A stretch of DNA of 64,000 bases from Pseudodesulfovibrio sp. zrk46 (GCF_012516435.1 NZ_CP051216.1:1180001-1244000), one strand, 5' to 3'; positions 15,473 through 25,003 are shown, numbered from the stretch's first letter. Numbers and translations: made by a program. Notes: a model not told the origin generated them from the letters alone.

Positions 15473-16590
15473 ATGAGCCCCATGAACTCCAGAATGGCGT
15501 CGTTGACCTTGTCCACGTCGTACTTCTCTTCCGCCATGCGGCGGCTGGCCTCGCCCATGCGGGCGGCAAGTGACGGGTCGACGATAAATTTCTCCATGGC
15601 TGCGGCCAGCGCATCCACATCCTTCATGGGGGTGAGGAAGCCGTTCTCGCCTTCCACCACGGTCTCGCGGCAGCCCGGCACATCGCTGGTCACGACGGGG
15701 CGGCCCATGGACATGGCTTCCAGCACGGAGCGGGGAGTGCCTTCGCGGTAGCTCGGCAACACGTAGACCGAGGCCTGTGCGATCTCGGGACGAACATCGT
15801 CCACGGCGCCCAGCACCTCAAGGCCCTGTTCGCGCCACTTGTTCACTTCCTTTTCCTTGATCACATCAGCGCCCTCTTCGCGGGGGCCGATGAGCCGGAA
15901 GGGAACCTCGGGGTATTTCGCTTTCAGCTTGATGGCTGCCTGTGCGTATTCGCGGACGCCCTTGGCACCCAGCAAACGGGACAGGCAGAGGAAGGACGGC
16001 TTTTCGGGCAACGGCGCCACGGCGTAATGTTCGAGGTCGACGCCCGACCCGTTCACCACAGTGGTGTCCACGTTGCCCGGCACCACGCCAAGCTTCTTGA
16101 AAAATGCTTCGTCGTCGGGATTCTGAAAGATCAATCCGTTGCAGTAGCGAATACCTGAGCTGTACATGCCCTTGGCGATGTTGAACATGATGCGCCGCTT
16201 GAGCCCCTTGGCCTCGGTGAAGGCGTAGCCCAGTCCGGTGACCATGCCGAAGACCTTCTTCTTGTCGCCCACCCAGGCCATTCTGGCGGCCATGGAGGCG
16301 TAGACGATGGGCTTGAAGGTGTAGGACAGCACCACATCGGGCCGAATGCGGTGGATGGACTGCTTGAGATGCAGCAGGCTGCCCAGATCGGCGAACAGAT
16401 TCAGACCACGCCTGTTCAGGGGGAGCACGGAGTAATCCACGCCCATGGCTTCCAACTGCGGGCCTACGTCCGGCGTGTGCAGCGGGGCCAACGCGTGTAC
16501 TTCATGCCCCAGGCTCACCAGCCTTTTCAGGAGCGGACCGCGAAACGAAATAAGAGAGGGGGCGTAACCGCCCACGACGACTATTTTCAT
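15469..16590 (-). CDS. Glycosyltransferase, GT4 family (PglA-like)
   Basis: I chose the ATG at 16590 (373 residues, MKIVVVGGYAPSLISFRG); a longer frame adds 16 basic residues without support. The fold is GT-B: an N-terminal Rossmann domain and a C-terminal nucleotide-sugar domain with FLCLSRLLGAKGVREY and the E-x7-E motif in PSYREGTPRSVLEAMSMG. It resembles PglA/CapM enzymes that add the second sugar to an undecaprenyl-linked acceptor. That fits the overlapping downstream PglC-type gene. The pair probably initiates an O-antigen, capsule or protein-linked glycan; the rest of that pathway is not in the window. Confidence 0.92.
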   Translation of the reverse strand: MKIVVVGGYAPSLISFRGPLLKRLVSLGHEVHALAPLHTPDVGPQLEAMGVDYSVLPLNRRGLNLFADLGSLLHLKQSIHRIRPDVVLSYTFKPIVYASMAARMAWVGDKKKVFGMVTGLGYAFTEAKGLKRRIMFNIAKGMYSSGIRYCNGLIFQNPDDEAFFKKLGVVPGNVDTTVVNGSGVDLEHYAVAPLPEKPSFLCLSRLLGAKGVREYAQAAIKLKAKYPEVPFRLIGPREEGADVIKEKEVNKWREQGLEVLGAVDDVRPEIAQASVYVLPSYREGTPRSVLEAMSMGRPVVTSDVPGCRETVVEGENGFLTPMKDVDALAAAMEKFIVDPSLAARMGEASRRMAEEKYDVDKVNDAILEFMGLI

Positions 16591-16724
16591 ATGGATTCTT
16601 CTGTTGGTTCGAGTTGCTGGCTGTTTTCTAGCAAACACCCCACGGAAAAGGAAGGCAATCCGGCGTTTCGCGTCGCATTCAGTTCTGCTTGACGCCCTAC
16701 CCCGGCTCCCATATTTTCATTCCC

Positions 16725-17396
16725 ATGAAACGAAGCGAAATCAATGCACTCATCCGTGACGCCAAGGCCTTCTATAATTCCTTTCAATTCCGTCTGCCCC
16801 CGTGGGCATTCTGGAGCCCTGAAGACTGGAAGGGCAAAGGCGACACCGAGGTCGTCCAGAACCAGCTCGGCTGGGACCTGACCGACTACGGCGCAGGCGA
16901 ATTCGAGAAGAAGGGCCTCATCCTCTTCACGATCCGCAACGGCAACCTCATGACAGACAAGTCCAAGAAGTACGCCGAGAAGATCATGATCGTGCGCGAA
17001 AGCCAGATCTGCCCCATGCATTTCCACTGGGCCAAGACCGAGGACATCATCAACCGCGGCGGCGGCAACCTCGTGGTGGAACTCTACGGCTCCACCCCGG
17101 ACGAGGAACTCTCCGACGAGCCCATCACCGTGCTCATCGATGGCATGCCCCGCGAAGTGCAGCCCGGCGGTAAGGTCATCCTCACCCCCGGCGAATCCAT
17201 CTTCCTCGAGCAGGGCATGTACCACCGCTTCTACGGCGAGCCCGGCAAAGGCAAAGTCCTGGTGGGCGAAGTCTCCTCGGTCAACGACGACAACACCGAC
17301 AACCGCTTCCACAACCAGCAGGCCCGCTTCCCTGAAATCGAAGAAGACGAAGCCCCCCTGCACCTGCTCTGCACCGACTATCCCAAGTACGTGTAA
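16725..17396 (+). CDS. D-lyxose ketol-isomerase-like cupin
   Basis: The 223-residue protein (ATG at 16725, MKRSEINALIRDAKAF) matches D-lyxose isomerases in length and opening. A TTG 36 nt upstream gives a longer but less likely frame; neither start has a good ribosome binding site. The cupin metal ligands appear as MHFHWAKTEDI (two His and the Glu) and the late His in EQGMYHRFYGE. Such enzymes interconvert D-lyxose and D-xylulose, or act on mannose-type sugars. It is divergent from the glycan genes, so a role in sugar-precursor supply is possible. A terminator follows within 20 bp. Confidence 0.85.
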   Translation: MKRSEINALIRDAKAFYNSFQFRLPPWAFWSPEDWKGKGDTEVVQNQLGWDLTDYGAGEFEKKGLILFTIRNGNLMTDKSKKYAEKIMIVRESQICPMHFHWAKTEDIINRGGGNLVVELYGSTPDEELSDEPITVLIDGMPREVQPGGKVILTPGESIFLEQGMYHRFYGEPGKGKVLVGEVSSVNDDNTDNRFHNQQARFPEIEEDEAPLHLLCTDYPKYV

Positions 17397-17415
17397 GCAA
17401 CCAACTCACGACATC

Positions 17416-17452
17416 AAAAGCCCCGAAGCGCCAGCCTCGGGGCTTTTCCTTT
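17416..17452 (+). terminator. Terminator after the lyxose isomerase-like gene
   Basis: A stem of AAAGCCCCGA with TCGGGGCTTT is followed by TTTTCCTTTT on the plus strand. Confidence 0.85.
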
Positions 17453-17789
17453 TCCACCCAATCAAACCAACCCGCCGCAACAAACAAAACCCTGCCCCAG
17501 CCCTTGAGCACGAAGCCTAGAAGCTGACCAAATCGAATGCCGCCAATCACAGCACGCATTCACACAGCGACAAGTCGCGCAGCCCACTTCAAGGCATTCT
17601 ATTTGGATCAGATTCTCAGCAAGAACTCAGAGGCGGCCAAGCTACAAAAGCCGCGTTTCTTTGGTTCTTTCTTGGGGCGGCTCAGCCAGCCTTCAGCCGT
17701 TGCCGAGTCTTCGAGGCTTACGGATGAGGACAGCAGAGATAGAAAGAACCGCCGTCCGCGCAGGACGCCCCCGGCAGGGATCAGTCCAA
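17453..17789. other. Intergenic region, no gene seen
   Basis: About 340 bp between two convergent transcription units. It holds scattered CG-rich stretches and a short reading frame on each strand, none with a ribosome binding site or recognisable product. I see no promoter or RNA gene. Confidence 0.4.
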
Positions 17790-17816
17790 TAAAAAAGCCG
17801 CCCCAAAGGGCGGCCT
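17790..17816 (-). terminator. Terminator after the MrfA-MrfB fusion gene
   Basis: A GCCGCCC/GGGCGGC stem (17797-17803 with 17808-17814) is followed on the minus strand by six Ts. Confidence 0.85.
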
Positions 17817-17851
17817 TCCTTATCTGCCTTTTTCTTTCTCTTAACAAATAA

Positions 17852-20737
17852 CTACCAATCCACCGGCAACTTCACCTTCTGCCCCGCCTTATTGGTAAAG
17901 AACACATGCCCATGCTCCCGCCCAAACAGATACACATCGCGGGTCACTTCCACATCCTGCCGACAATACTCGGTGATGAGATCAAGCCGCCCTTCCTTCC
18001 ACCATTCCAGCGCCTGTAATCCGTCGGCAGACTTACCCACATCAAGGGTCGCCTGCGCGATGTTGTCGAGCTTCACCCGATAACCAAGACGGTTGTTGAC
18101 CTCGATGAGCAGATCGAGATTGGGAAGATTGCGGAAATTGAAGGGATGCAACCCGCCGAGCACGGCGTAGTCGAATTTGACGTGATTGAACCCGATGACG
18201 AGATCGAACTGCTGGAGATGGGCAACGAGCTCGTCCATCTGATCCTGCTCGTAATCGTGCATGGAGTCGTCTTCGGAGTCATAGAGGCAGGCGATGGACA
18301 CGCCCATGCGGTCGGCGCGGTTCCAGCCGCCCACTTCCTGCGCTGAGTAACGGGTTTCGATGTCCAGAACGCCGTAACGCTTTGGGGCCGGACGGCGCAT
18401 GTCGATACCGGGAAGTGTATTCACGTCGATCTCCTTGGGTTCGATGGTCTTGGGGTCGCCGGAGAGAATGGCTTCGAGCACGAACTGGGCGGCCCGCTTG
18501 TCGATGGGACGGTTGCCGGAACCGCACTTGGGCGAATGCACGCAGGACGGACAACCAAGCTCGCACTCGCAGGACTCCACGGTGCGGAGCGTGGTGAGCA
18601 CCAGCTCGTCCGCCTTTTCAAAGGCCTGACGGGTGAGGCCGGCACCGCCGGGCATGCCGTCGTAGATGAACACGGCCGGGCCATCCACCTGCGGATGCAT
18701 GGGCGTTGAGATGCCGCCAAGGTCGTTACGGTCAGTCATGACGAGGAGCGGCAGCATACCGATGGCGGCGTGCTCGAAGGCGTGGATGCCGCCCATGAAA
18801 TGGAGAAATTCCTCTTCGCAACGGCGACGGATTTCGTGGCCTACCTCGAACCAGATGCCCTCGGTCTCGAAGACAAGGGGCGGCAGGTCGAGGGGCGTGA
18901 TGCCGAGGAGCTTGCCGCCGCGTACGGAGCGCTTTTCATAGCCCGTGATCTGCTCGGTGACCTTGAGACGACCGAAATAGACGCGGGTGCCGTGGCTCGC
19001 CTTCTGGCCGAGCACTTCGAGAATCTCGGTGTCCTTGTTGCCGCGCGGCTTGGTGTAATAGCCCACCCGCTGCTTGTGGGTGCGCACGGCCTTGGCCCCG
19101 AGGTCGAGATCGTCCACCACATAGGTCACGCCGCGATGCAGATAGACCGCGCCGGGGTGCGCCTCGCGGTAGGCGCGATGCTCGTCGATGGTGCCGATGA
19201 CCGGGGCCTTCTCCTGTCCGAGGGAGTTGTCCTCGATGTGCATGGACTGGCCTGCGCCGCGAAGGTCCACGTTGCGATGCGGCCGCTTGCGGTGGGACAC
19301 GATCTCGGGCGTGTGCCCGGGCATGTCCGGCTCCACCTCGAACAGCTGACCGTGGGTGACGAGTTCGCCCACACGGTCGTCGATCTCCTGCTCCTTGAGG
19401 AAGGTCTCGCCACGCCGCATGGTCAGCTCGGCCGCAGCGCAGATGAGATGGCGGTCCATGACAACCGGGTTGTACGGGTTGAGCATGGCCGACTCGGGCG
19501 GACGGGCAAAGAAGTCATCCGGGTTGCGCATGAAATATTGATCGAGGGCGTCTTCCTGCGCCACAAGGGCCACCACGGAATCCTGCTGGGCACGACCCAC
19601 GCGACCACCGCGTTGATGGGTGGCCATGACCGAGCCGGGGTAGCCCACCATGATGCAGACGTCGAGACCGCCGATGTCGATACCCAGCTCCAGCGCCGAG
19701 GTGGAGATGACGGCCAGCAGATCGCCGTCCGCCATGCGCTGCTCGATCTCGCGCCGCTCCTCGGGCAGGAACCCGGCCCGATAGGCGGAGATTTTCTCCT
19801 TGAATCGCCCACTGCGTTCCGCTGCCCACATGGAGATAAGCTCGGTCAGCTTGCGCGACTGGCAGTAGACGATGGTGCGCAGGTCACGGGCCAGCGCCGC
19901 CTGCAACAACTGAATGGCAGCCTGTGCCGGGGAGCCGTCCGGATTGAGAAAGACCATGTGCCTGCCGCCACGCGCCGCGCCCGACTCCAGAATGGGATGG
20001 ACATCCAGCCCGGTGAGCATGTGGCAGAGCTCCACCGGATTGCCGATGGTGGCGGAGCAGAAAATGAAGGTGGGCCGGGCACCGTAGTATTCGCACAGCC
20101 GCAGCAGACGGCGGAACACCATGGCCATGTGTGAGCCCATGACGCCGCGGTAGGTGTGGACCTCGTCCACCACGATGTAGCTGAGGCCAGCCAGAAATTC
20201 GGCCCAAGAGGCGTGATGCGGCAGCATGGAGAGGTGGACCATCTCCGGGTTGGACATGATCACGTTGGGCGGCGAGTTGCGGATCTTCTTGCGAAAGTGG
20301 GGGGAGGTGTCGCCGTCATAGATGGCAGCGGTTGGACGGCGCTCCTCGGGCAGAAGGGAGGCCAGTTCGTTGAATCCCTTGAGCTGATCCTGCGCCAATG
20401 CCTTGAGCGGAAAGAGATAGAGGGCCTTGGCCTCGGGGTCTGCAAGGCAGTGATCCATGACCGGCAGGTTGTAGGTCATTGTCTTGCCGCTGGCCGTGGG
20501 CGTGGCCACCACCACATGATGCCCGGCGCGCACGTGATCGGCTGCCTCTGCCTGATGGGAGTAGAGGCTGTCGATACCCATTAGGGAAAGGGCGTTCTGA
20601 ATGGCCGACGACCATGGGCGACGCGGCTGGGCAAACTGGGAGTCCGCCCCATCCAGCAGCCGGTGATGGGCGACCTGATGGGCCATGCGCTCGCTTTCCA
20701 GCAAAGCGGTGACATAATTATTTACGGGATTGTCCAC
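17852..20737 (-). CDS. Fused MrfA-type DEVH helicase and MrfB-type exonuclease
   Basis: The 961-residue protein joins two parts. Residues about 55-450 are a superfamily-2 helicase: Walker A ATPTASGKT (79-87), DEVH (191-194), SAT, TSALELGIDIGG and HQRGGRVGR. A DUF1998 region follows with the four-cysteine iron or zinc site CECELGCPSC...CGSG near residue 730, as in B. subtilis MrfA (YprA). Residues about 787-961 form an RNase H-like exonuclease with D792/E794 (LDIET), D856 (NHVKFD) and Y924/D928 (YCRQD), like MrfB (YprB). In Bacillus the two are separate mitomycin-repair proteins. The start is GTG at 20737, without a clear ribosome binding site. Confidence 0.9.
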   Translation of the reverse strand: MDNPVNNYVTALLESERMAHQVAHHRLLDGADSQFAQPRRPWSSAIQNALSLMGIDSLYSHQAEAADHVRAGHHVVVATPTASGKTMTYNLPVMDHCLADPEAKALYLFPLKALAQDQLKGFNELASLLPEERRPTAAIYDGDTSPHFRKKIRNSPPNVIMSNPEMVHLSMLPHHASWAEFLAGLSYIVVDEVHTYRGVMGSHMAMVFRRLLRLCEYYGARPTFIFCSATIGNPVELCHMLTGLDVHPILESGAARGGRHMVFLNPDGSPAQAAIQLLQAALARDLRTIVYCQSRKLTELISMWAAERSGRFKEKISAYRAGFLPEERREIEQRMADGDLLAVISTSALELGIDIGGLDVCIMVGYPGSVMATHQRGGRVGRAQQDSVVALVAQEDALDQYFMRNPDDFFARPPESAMLNPYNPVVMDRHLICAAAELTMRRGETFLKEQEIDDRVGELVTHGQLFEVEPDMPGHTPEIVSHRKRPHRNVDLRGAGQSMHIEDNSLGQEKAPVIGTIDEHRAYREAHPGAVYLHRGVTYVVDDLDLGAKAVRTHKQRVGYYTKPRGNKDTEILEVLGQKASHGTRVYFGRLKVTEQITGYEKRSVRGGKLLGITPLDLPPLVFETEGIWFEVGHEIRRRCEEEFLHFMGGIHAFEHAAIGMLPLLVMTDRNDLGGISTPMHPQVDGPAVFIYDGMPGGAGLTRQAFEKADELVLTTLRTVESCECELGCPSCVHSPKCGSGNRPIDKRAAQFVLEAILSGDPKTIEPKEIDVNTLPGIDMRRPAPKRYGVLDIETRYSAQEVGGWNRADRMGVSIACLYDSEDDSMHDYEQDQMDELVAHLQQFDLVIGFNHVKFDYAVLGGLHPFNFRNLPNLDLLIEVNNRLGYRVKLDNIAQATLDVGKSADGLQALEWWKEGRLDLITEYCRQDVEVTRDVYLFGREHGHVFFTNKAGQKVKLPVDW

Positions 20738-20847
20738 GGCGACGGATGGTAGTACGGTGCTTACAGCGAATCAATATAATTGTATGTGACAGAAAATTGT
20801 CGCATAGTGAATGTTCCAACTTTAGCAACCAACCGAGCCACATCATT

Positions 20848-22260
20848 ATGGATACATCTGACAAGCTCCAGCACATACTCGTCGTGGACGACTCCACCTC
20901 GGTTCGCTACGCCCTCGAAAAGCACCTGACCGAAGCGGGGTTCAAGGTTTCCCTGGCCGTGGACGGTCAGGACGGCCTCAATATCGCTCTGGAAAACGAC
21001 TTCGATCTGGTCATCACGGACATCGACATGCCCAAGATGGACGGCTTCGAACTCTGCTCCAAGCTCAAGGGCGAAGAAAAGACCTCCCATATTCCCATCA
21101 TCGTTCTCTCCTCCCGCGACTCGGATGAGCACGTGGAGCACGGCTTCCGCGTGGGGGCCGACGCCTACCTCGCCAAGGGCGGCAACATTCAGGAGAACAT
21201 CGAGCGCATCAAGGATATCCTGAGCGCACAGAATTTCCTCACCGGCAGTCGCATTCTGGTCGTAGACGACTCTTCCAGCGTCCGCTTGTTCCTCAAGACC
21301 GGACTGATGGAAGAAGGCTTTGTGGTGGAGACCGCCACCAACGGAAAAGAAGCATTCGACATGCTGCCGGACTTCAACCCCAACCTCATCATCTCCGACC
21401 TGATGATGCCGGAGATGGACGGCGGGGAACTCTGCCGTGCCATCAACAAGTCCGAGGTCTACAAGTCCATCCCCGTGATCATCATGTCCACCCTGAGCGA
21501 CAAGCCGGTCATGCGTCGACTCATGCGTGAGGGCGCGGCCACCTATCTGGTCAAGCCCTTCACCATCACCCAGCTTTCCATTGTCATCGAGGAGATATTC
21601 TCTTCCAACTTCCGGCTCATGATGGAAGAAAAAGAGCGGCTGCAGATGGAACACCAGCTCACCCTGGCCGCCATCGCCAGCCTGGTGCAGGCGCTGGAGG
21701 CACGCGACCCCATGACGCGCGGGCACTCCGAGCGCGTGGCCCGCATTGCACAGGGCATCGCCGCCGAACTCGATTTCAAGCCAAGCCAACTGGAGCGTCT
21801 CCTCCTCATTGGCCAGCTCCATGACCTCGGCAAGATCGGCGTGCGCGACGACGTGCTGCTCAAGAAGGCCCGTCTGGAAGAGGACGAGTTCGAGCACATC
21901 AAGGACCACTCCAATGTGGTGGCCGACATCCTGCGGCCCATCAAGAGCCTGCACGACATTCTGGAAGTCACCCACTCCCATCACGAGCGGTGGGACGGCA
22001 ACGGCTACCCCGACGGGCTCAAGGGCGAGGAGATCCCCATCAAGGCACGCATCATTGCCGTGGCCGACGTGTACGAAGCCATCACCTCCGAGCGCCCCTA
22101 CCGCGACTCCATGCCCACCCGTGTGGCCGTGGACATCATCACCGAAGAGCGTGGCAAGCAGCTCTGCCCCACTTGTGTGGACGCCTTCCTCAAATGGTTC
22201 GAGCGCACCGGCGGCCATGTGGATCTGCCCAAGCAGTTCCAACAGGGCGCGACTCACTAG
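20848..22260 (+). CDS. Double-receiver HD-GYP response regulator
   Basis: The likely start is the ATG at 20848 (470 residues); the frame extends 34 codons upstream without support. Two CheY-like receivers come first: phospho-acceptors in VITDIDMPKMDG (about residue 58) and IISDLMMPEMDG (about 180), each with the switch threonine/serine and lysine. After a helical linker comes an HD-GYP phosphodiesterase with LHDLGKIGV and HHERWDGNGYPDG, so it should degrade c-di-GMP under phosphorelay control. No kinase is adjacent. A GC-rich hairpin at 22280-22322 follows the stop. Confidence 0.93.
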   Translation: MDTSDKLQHILVVDDSTSVRYALEKHLTEAGFKVSLAVDGQDGLNIALENDFDLVITDIDMPKMDGFELCSKLKGEEKTSHIPIIVLSSRDSDEHVEHGFRVGADAYLAKGGNIQENIERIKDILSAQNFLTGSRILVVDDSSSVRLFLKTGLMEEGFVVETATNGKEAFDMLPDFNPNLIISDLMMPEMDGGELCRAINKSEVYKSIPVIIMSTLSDKPVMRRLMREGAATYLVKPFTITQLSIVIEEIFSSNFRLMMEEKERLQMEHQLTLAAIASLVQALEARDPMTRGHSERVARIAQGIAAELDFKPSQLERLLLIGQLHDLGKIGVRDDVLLKKARLEEDEFEHIKDHSNVVADILRPIKSLHDILEVTHSHHERWDGNGYPDGLKGEEIPIKARIIAVADVYEAITSERPYRDSMPTRVAVDIITEERGKQLCPTCVDAFLKWFERTGGHVDLPKQFQQGATH

Positions 22261-22279
22261 TCACTTCATTTCACAACAC

Positions 22280-22322
22280 AGAAGCGGCGGCAGGATGCAT
22301 TTCCTGCCGCCGCTTCTCATTT
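22280..22322 (+). terminator. Probable terminator after the HD-GYP regulator
   Basis: A 14-bp stem (GAAGCGGCGGCAGG with its complement) with an 8-nt loop. The trailing sequence TCATTTG is only weakly T-rich. Confidence 0.65.
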
Positions 22323-22350
22323 GCACTTTGTGCACACCTATTGCCCCGCA

Positions 22351-22400
22351 TTGTGCAATGTTGCGCAACCATTTTGTGCAAACTTGTGCAAATTGCACAA
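22351..22400. promoter_or_regulatory. Array of five TTGYGCAA octamers
   Basis: TTGTGCAA occurs at 22351, 22374 and 22384, the palindrome TTGCGCAA at 22361, and the inverse TTGCACAA at 22393. Start-to-start spacings are 10, 13, 10 and 9 bp, close to a helical turn. The array sits 66-115 bp upstream of a sigma-54 promoter, the usual place for an enhancer-binding activator. A lone octamer recurs at 39836. Confidence 0.6.
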
Positions 22401-22465
22401 CGGTTGAACTTGCAACTTTTTATCGTGTTTTTATTAACATACTAAAATAAAACACTTTCATACTT

Positions 22466-22481
22466 TGGCACGGCACATGCT
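22466..22481 (+). promoter_or_regulatory. Sigma-54 (RpoN) promoter
   Basis: TGGCACGGCACATGCT fits the -24/-12 consensus TGGCACG-N4-TTGC with one change (ATGC). The GG and GC doublets are exactly 10 nt apart. The predicted start is about 22491-22493. No coding gene with a ribosome binding site begins directly downstream. Confidence 0.75.
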
Positions 22482-22491
22482 TTAAGCCAAA

Positions 22492-22826
22492 CATGCACGA
22501 TGCAGTCACTGTCACTCTCATCATCCTGATCGCCGCGTGGTTGCGGCGGTCCCTCCTCACCGACCTGGACGTCCACCCCGACGTCCGGGCAGGTGGAGAG
22601 AGCAAAGCCTCAACGACCCTGGCACTGGCACCTATCCGGGTGGATCGCCCCCATCCCGCCCGATACGCCAACCGCAAAGGTTAGGGTCTACCAATATACA
22701 AACCATACCTCCCCTTAAAAAGCAGAATCAAAACCTCAAACCCCTCCTTAAAAAAACAGTTAGACAGACCTCAAACCCCCAAAACAGCAAGGCCGCGAAA
22801 GCGGCCTTCGCTGTTTTGGGGGTTTG
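22492..22826 (+). ncRNA. Candidate sigma-54-driven structured RNA
   Basis: The about 335-nt stretch starts at the predicted sigma-54 start point and ends at a very long hairpin. It contains a 10-bp stem (CCTGGACGTC with GACGTCCGGG, 22567-22592) and smaller inverted repeats such as AACC/AGGT(T) near 22670-22682. The only reading frame (63 codons) starts at the predicted first transcribed base, leaving no room for a ribosome binding site. It is therefore better read as a noncoding RNA or a long leader than as a gene. The chemoreceptor gene begins 130 bp further on. It matches no RNA family that I recognise. Confidence 0.45.
22772..22826. terminator. Long near-perfect hairpin
   Basis: A 17-bp outer stem (CAAACCCCCAAAACAGC with its complement), a small bulge and an inner GGCCGC/GCGGCC stem closed by GAAA. 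The tail is only mildly T-rich, so it may act as a terminator or as an RNA-stabilising end. Confidence 0.6.
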
Positions 22827-22956
22827 TAATTCTGTAACGTGACTTCATGAAATCACATTATCTCTTCTCTAGCGGAGCAGATATAATACGATAAGGGAAA
22901 AAAGTGTGCTACAAGGAACGTATCGTCACAACTGTATTTCACGAAGAGAGGGTCCC

Positions 22957-24975
22957 ATGGGAATTAAATGGAAACTGCTTTTGATGGTGGGACTGCCAGT
23001 CGCGGCAATCATCATCATTTTCATCGTAGGTCTTTCGAGCTTTTATGTGATCGACTCGGACATGGCGTCCGTCAACTCACTTCATCAGGACCGGGCGACA
23101 ATGATCGACGCAGACCGCGACGCCTATCAGGCGCAGGTGGCTGTGATGAAAGCGCTTGAAGCCCGAACTCCCGATGATCTCAAGAAATCAAAGGGATCCA
23201 GTGATGAAAATACCCAGCAGACATGGGACAGGATCACCGGACCGGCCAAGAACTTTACTCCTGACATGGCCACTGCATTCGATGGCTTCAAAAATGGCTT
23301 TGAAGCGTGGAAGAGCGACAACAACAAGATCTTGTCTCTTTCCGCTCAGACCCTGGAGGCCAACCTTGCCCGCGATCAGGCGGAGAAAAATGCCCTCGCC
23401 TCATTCGACGCCATGCGCGACGTCATCGACCAGCTTGGCGCCATGATCGATGAACAGTTGAAGGACCCGTACCTTGGACAGGAGCGACGGCTGCAACTGG
23501 AGAGCGCTCTCTCCCAAACCCTTAATGCCGACCGCGACGCCTATCAGGCATATGTGGCTCAGCTCCTCATCACTCGCGCCACTGACGCCGCCACAGCCAA
23601 CAAGCTGGCCGAATCATTCACGGAAAACGTGGGGCAAACCACACAACGCGTGAATGGCGGCGCCGATGCCGTCGGTTCCCGGGCTGCGGACCTGAAGGAA
23701 CAATTCAACAAGCAATTCACTGCCTGGGAAGCCCAAAGCAGAATGGCCGTTGAACTCACCCTCTCGAATATCGACAAGAATCTGGAAAAGATCGCCCTGC
23801 TGCAAACAAGTGACAAAGACTTCTCTGCCATGCGCGACAGTATCGACAAGCTGGGCGAGAAAGAAATGGGCCGGGTTGAAGCCGACCTTCAGAACCTCGA
23901 TGAAGTCATCAGTGGAACCATCCTCATTTATATCCTTGTGGCCACTGCCTTTGTCATCCTCTCGGTAATTGTGACCTTGATTGTGGCCTCCCGCATTGCA
24001 AGTGCCATGAAGCAAAGCGCCGATGTGGCTACAGCCCTTTCCGAGGGTGACTTCACCGTGAGCCTGCAAGTGAACCGCAACGATGAAATCGGCCAACTTG
24101 CCAGCGCATTCACCAATATGATCGAACGCCTCCGCGACATCGTTCATGACGTGCAGGATGCGACCGGCACAGTGGCGTCTAGCAGTGAAGAGCTGGCCAG
24201 TTCTTCCGAAGCGCTGAGCCAGGGAGCCACGGAACAATCCTCCGCTGTTGAGGAGGTTTCGGCCTCAATGGAAGAGATGGCAGCGAGCATCAGCCAGAAC
24301 AGCGAAAGTTCCGGCGAGACCGAAACCATTGCCCGCACCACTGCGGCTGAAGCCAAAAAGGGCGGCGAAGCCGTGAGACAAACGGTGACATCCATGTCTC
24401 TGATTGCCGAAAAAATCTCCATCATCGAAGAGATCGCACGGCAGACCAACCTCCTCGCCCTCAACGCAGCCATCGAGGCCGCACGCGCTGGCGAGCACGG
24501 CAAGGGCTTTGCCGTTGTCGCCGCAGAGGTTCGCAAACTGGCCGAGAAATCCGGTCAGGCAGCCAATGAGATCAGTGAACTGTCCACGGAATCCGTCGAG
24601 GTGGCCACACGGGCCGGGCAGATGCTCGACTCCATCGTCCCCAATATCGAGAAAACGGCCGAACGGATAATGGAGATAGCTGCCGCCAGCAACGAGCAGA
24701 ACGCGGGCGCAAAAGAGGTCAACACCGCGCTGCAACAGATGGACAGTGTGGTTCAGGCCAATGCCGGTTCATCCGAAGAGATCGCCTCCACCGCAGAACA
24801 GCTGTCCTCGCAGGCCATGCAGCTTGAAGAGACCATGTCCTTCTTCAAGTTGGGACAAATCACCAAGACAAGTTCCAGCAAGGTCGTCAACACGCCGCCC
24901 AAGGCGCTCGCACAGGCAGCACCTGACAATGGTGTTGCAATCGATATGGGCGATGATAGCTTTGAGAGATTCTAG
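22957..24975 (+). CDS. Methyl-accepting chemotaxis protein with duplicated helical sensor
   Basis: The ATG at 22957 has AGAGGG upstream; the product has 672 residues. A first membrane helix (about 6-30) precedes a large all-helical periplasmic domain that looks duplicated: [11 protein letters not shown] at about 51 recurs as [11 protein letters not shown] at about 191, and [13 protein letters not shown] recurs as [13 protein letters not shown]. The second helix is at about 325-350, then HAMP, then the signalling domain with the hairpin tip [22 protein letters not shown]. The last five residues, SFERF, resemble the aromatic CheR/CheB-docking pentapeptide. It senses an unknown small molecule and steers the flagellar motor. 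Confidence 0.93.
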   Translation: MGIKWKLLLMVGLPVAAIIIIFIVGLSSFYVIDSDMASVNSLHQDRATMIDADRDAYQAQVAVMKALEARTPDDLKKSKGSSDENTQQTWDRITGPAKNFTPDMATAFDGFKNGFEAWKSDNNKILSLSAQTLEANLARDQAEKNALASFDAMRDVIDQLGAMIDEQLKDPYLGQERRLQLESALSQTLNADRDAYQAYVAQLLITRATDAATANKLAESFTENVGQTTQRVNGGADAVGSRAADLKEQFNKQFTAWEAQSRMAVELTLSNIDKNLEKIALLQTSDKDFSAMRDSIDKLGEKEMGRVEADLQNLDEVISGTILIYILVATAFVILSVIVTLIVASRIASAMKQSADVATALSEGDFTVSLQVNRNDEIGQLASAFTNMIERLRDIVHDVQDATGTVASSSEELASSSEALSQGATEQSSAVEEVSASMEEMAASISQNSESSGETETIARTTAAEAKKGGEAVRQTVTSMSLIAEKISIIEEIARQTNLLALNAAIEAARAGEHGKGFAVVAAEVRKLAEKSGQAANEISELSTESVEVATRAGQMLDSIVPNIEKTAERIMEIAAASNEQNAGAKEVNTALQQMDSVVQANAGSSEEIASTAEQLSSQAMQLEETMSFFKLGQITKTSSSKVVNTPPKALAQAAPDNGVAIDMGDDSFERF

Positions 24976-25003
24976 CGTATCTAAACCCCTCTTCAACAAA
25001 TGA

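Noticed and set aside
20761-22257. A 498-codon frame antisense to the double-receiver HD-GYP gene
   Set aside because: Covers the same codons as a clear response regulator and has no domain of its own.
22351-22400. Short regularly spaced repeats considered as a CRISPR array
   Set aside because: The unit is 8 bp with 1-5 bp between copies and partly inverted, which fits protein-binding sites and not CRISPR repeats and spacers.
22493-22684. A 63-codon frame starting MHDAVTVTLIILIAAW, considered as a leader peptide of an ilv-type attenuator
   Set aside because: Its ATG lies at the predicted transcription start, without a ribosome binding site, and no amino-acid biosynthesis gene follows. Kept as a structured RNA candidate instead.
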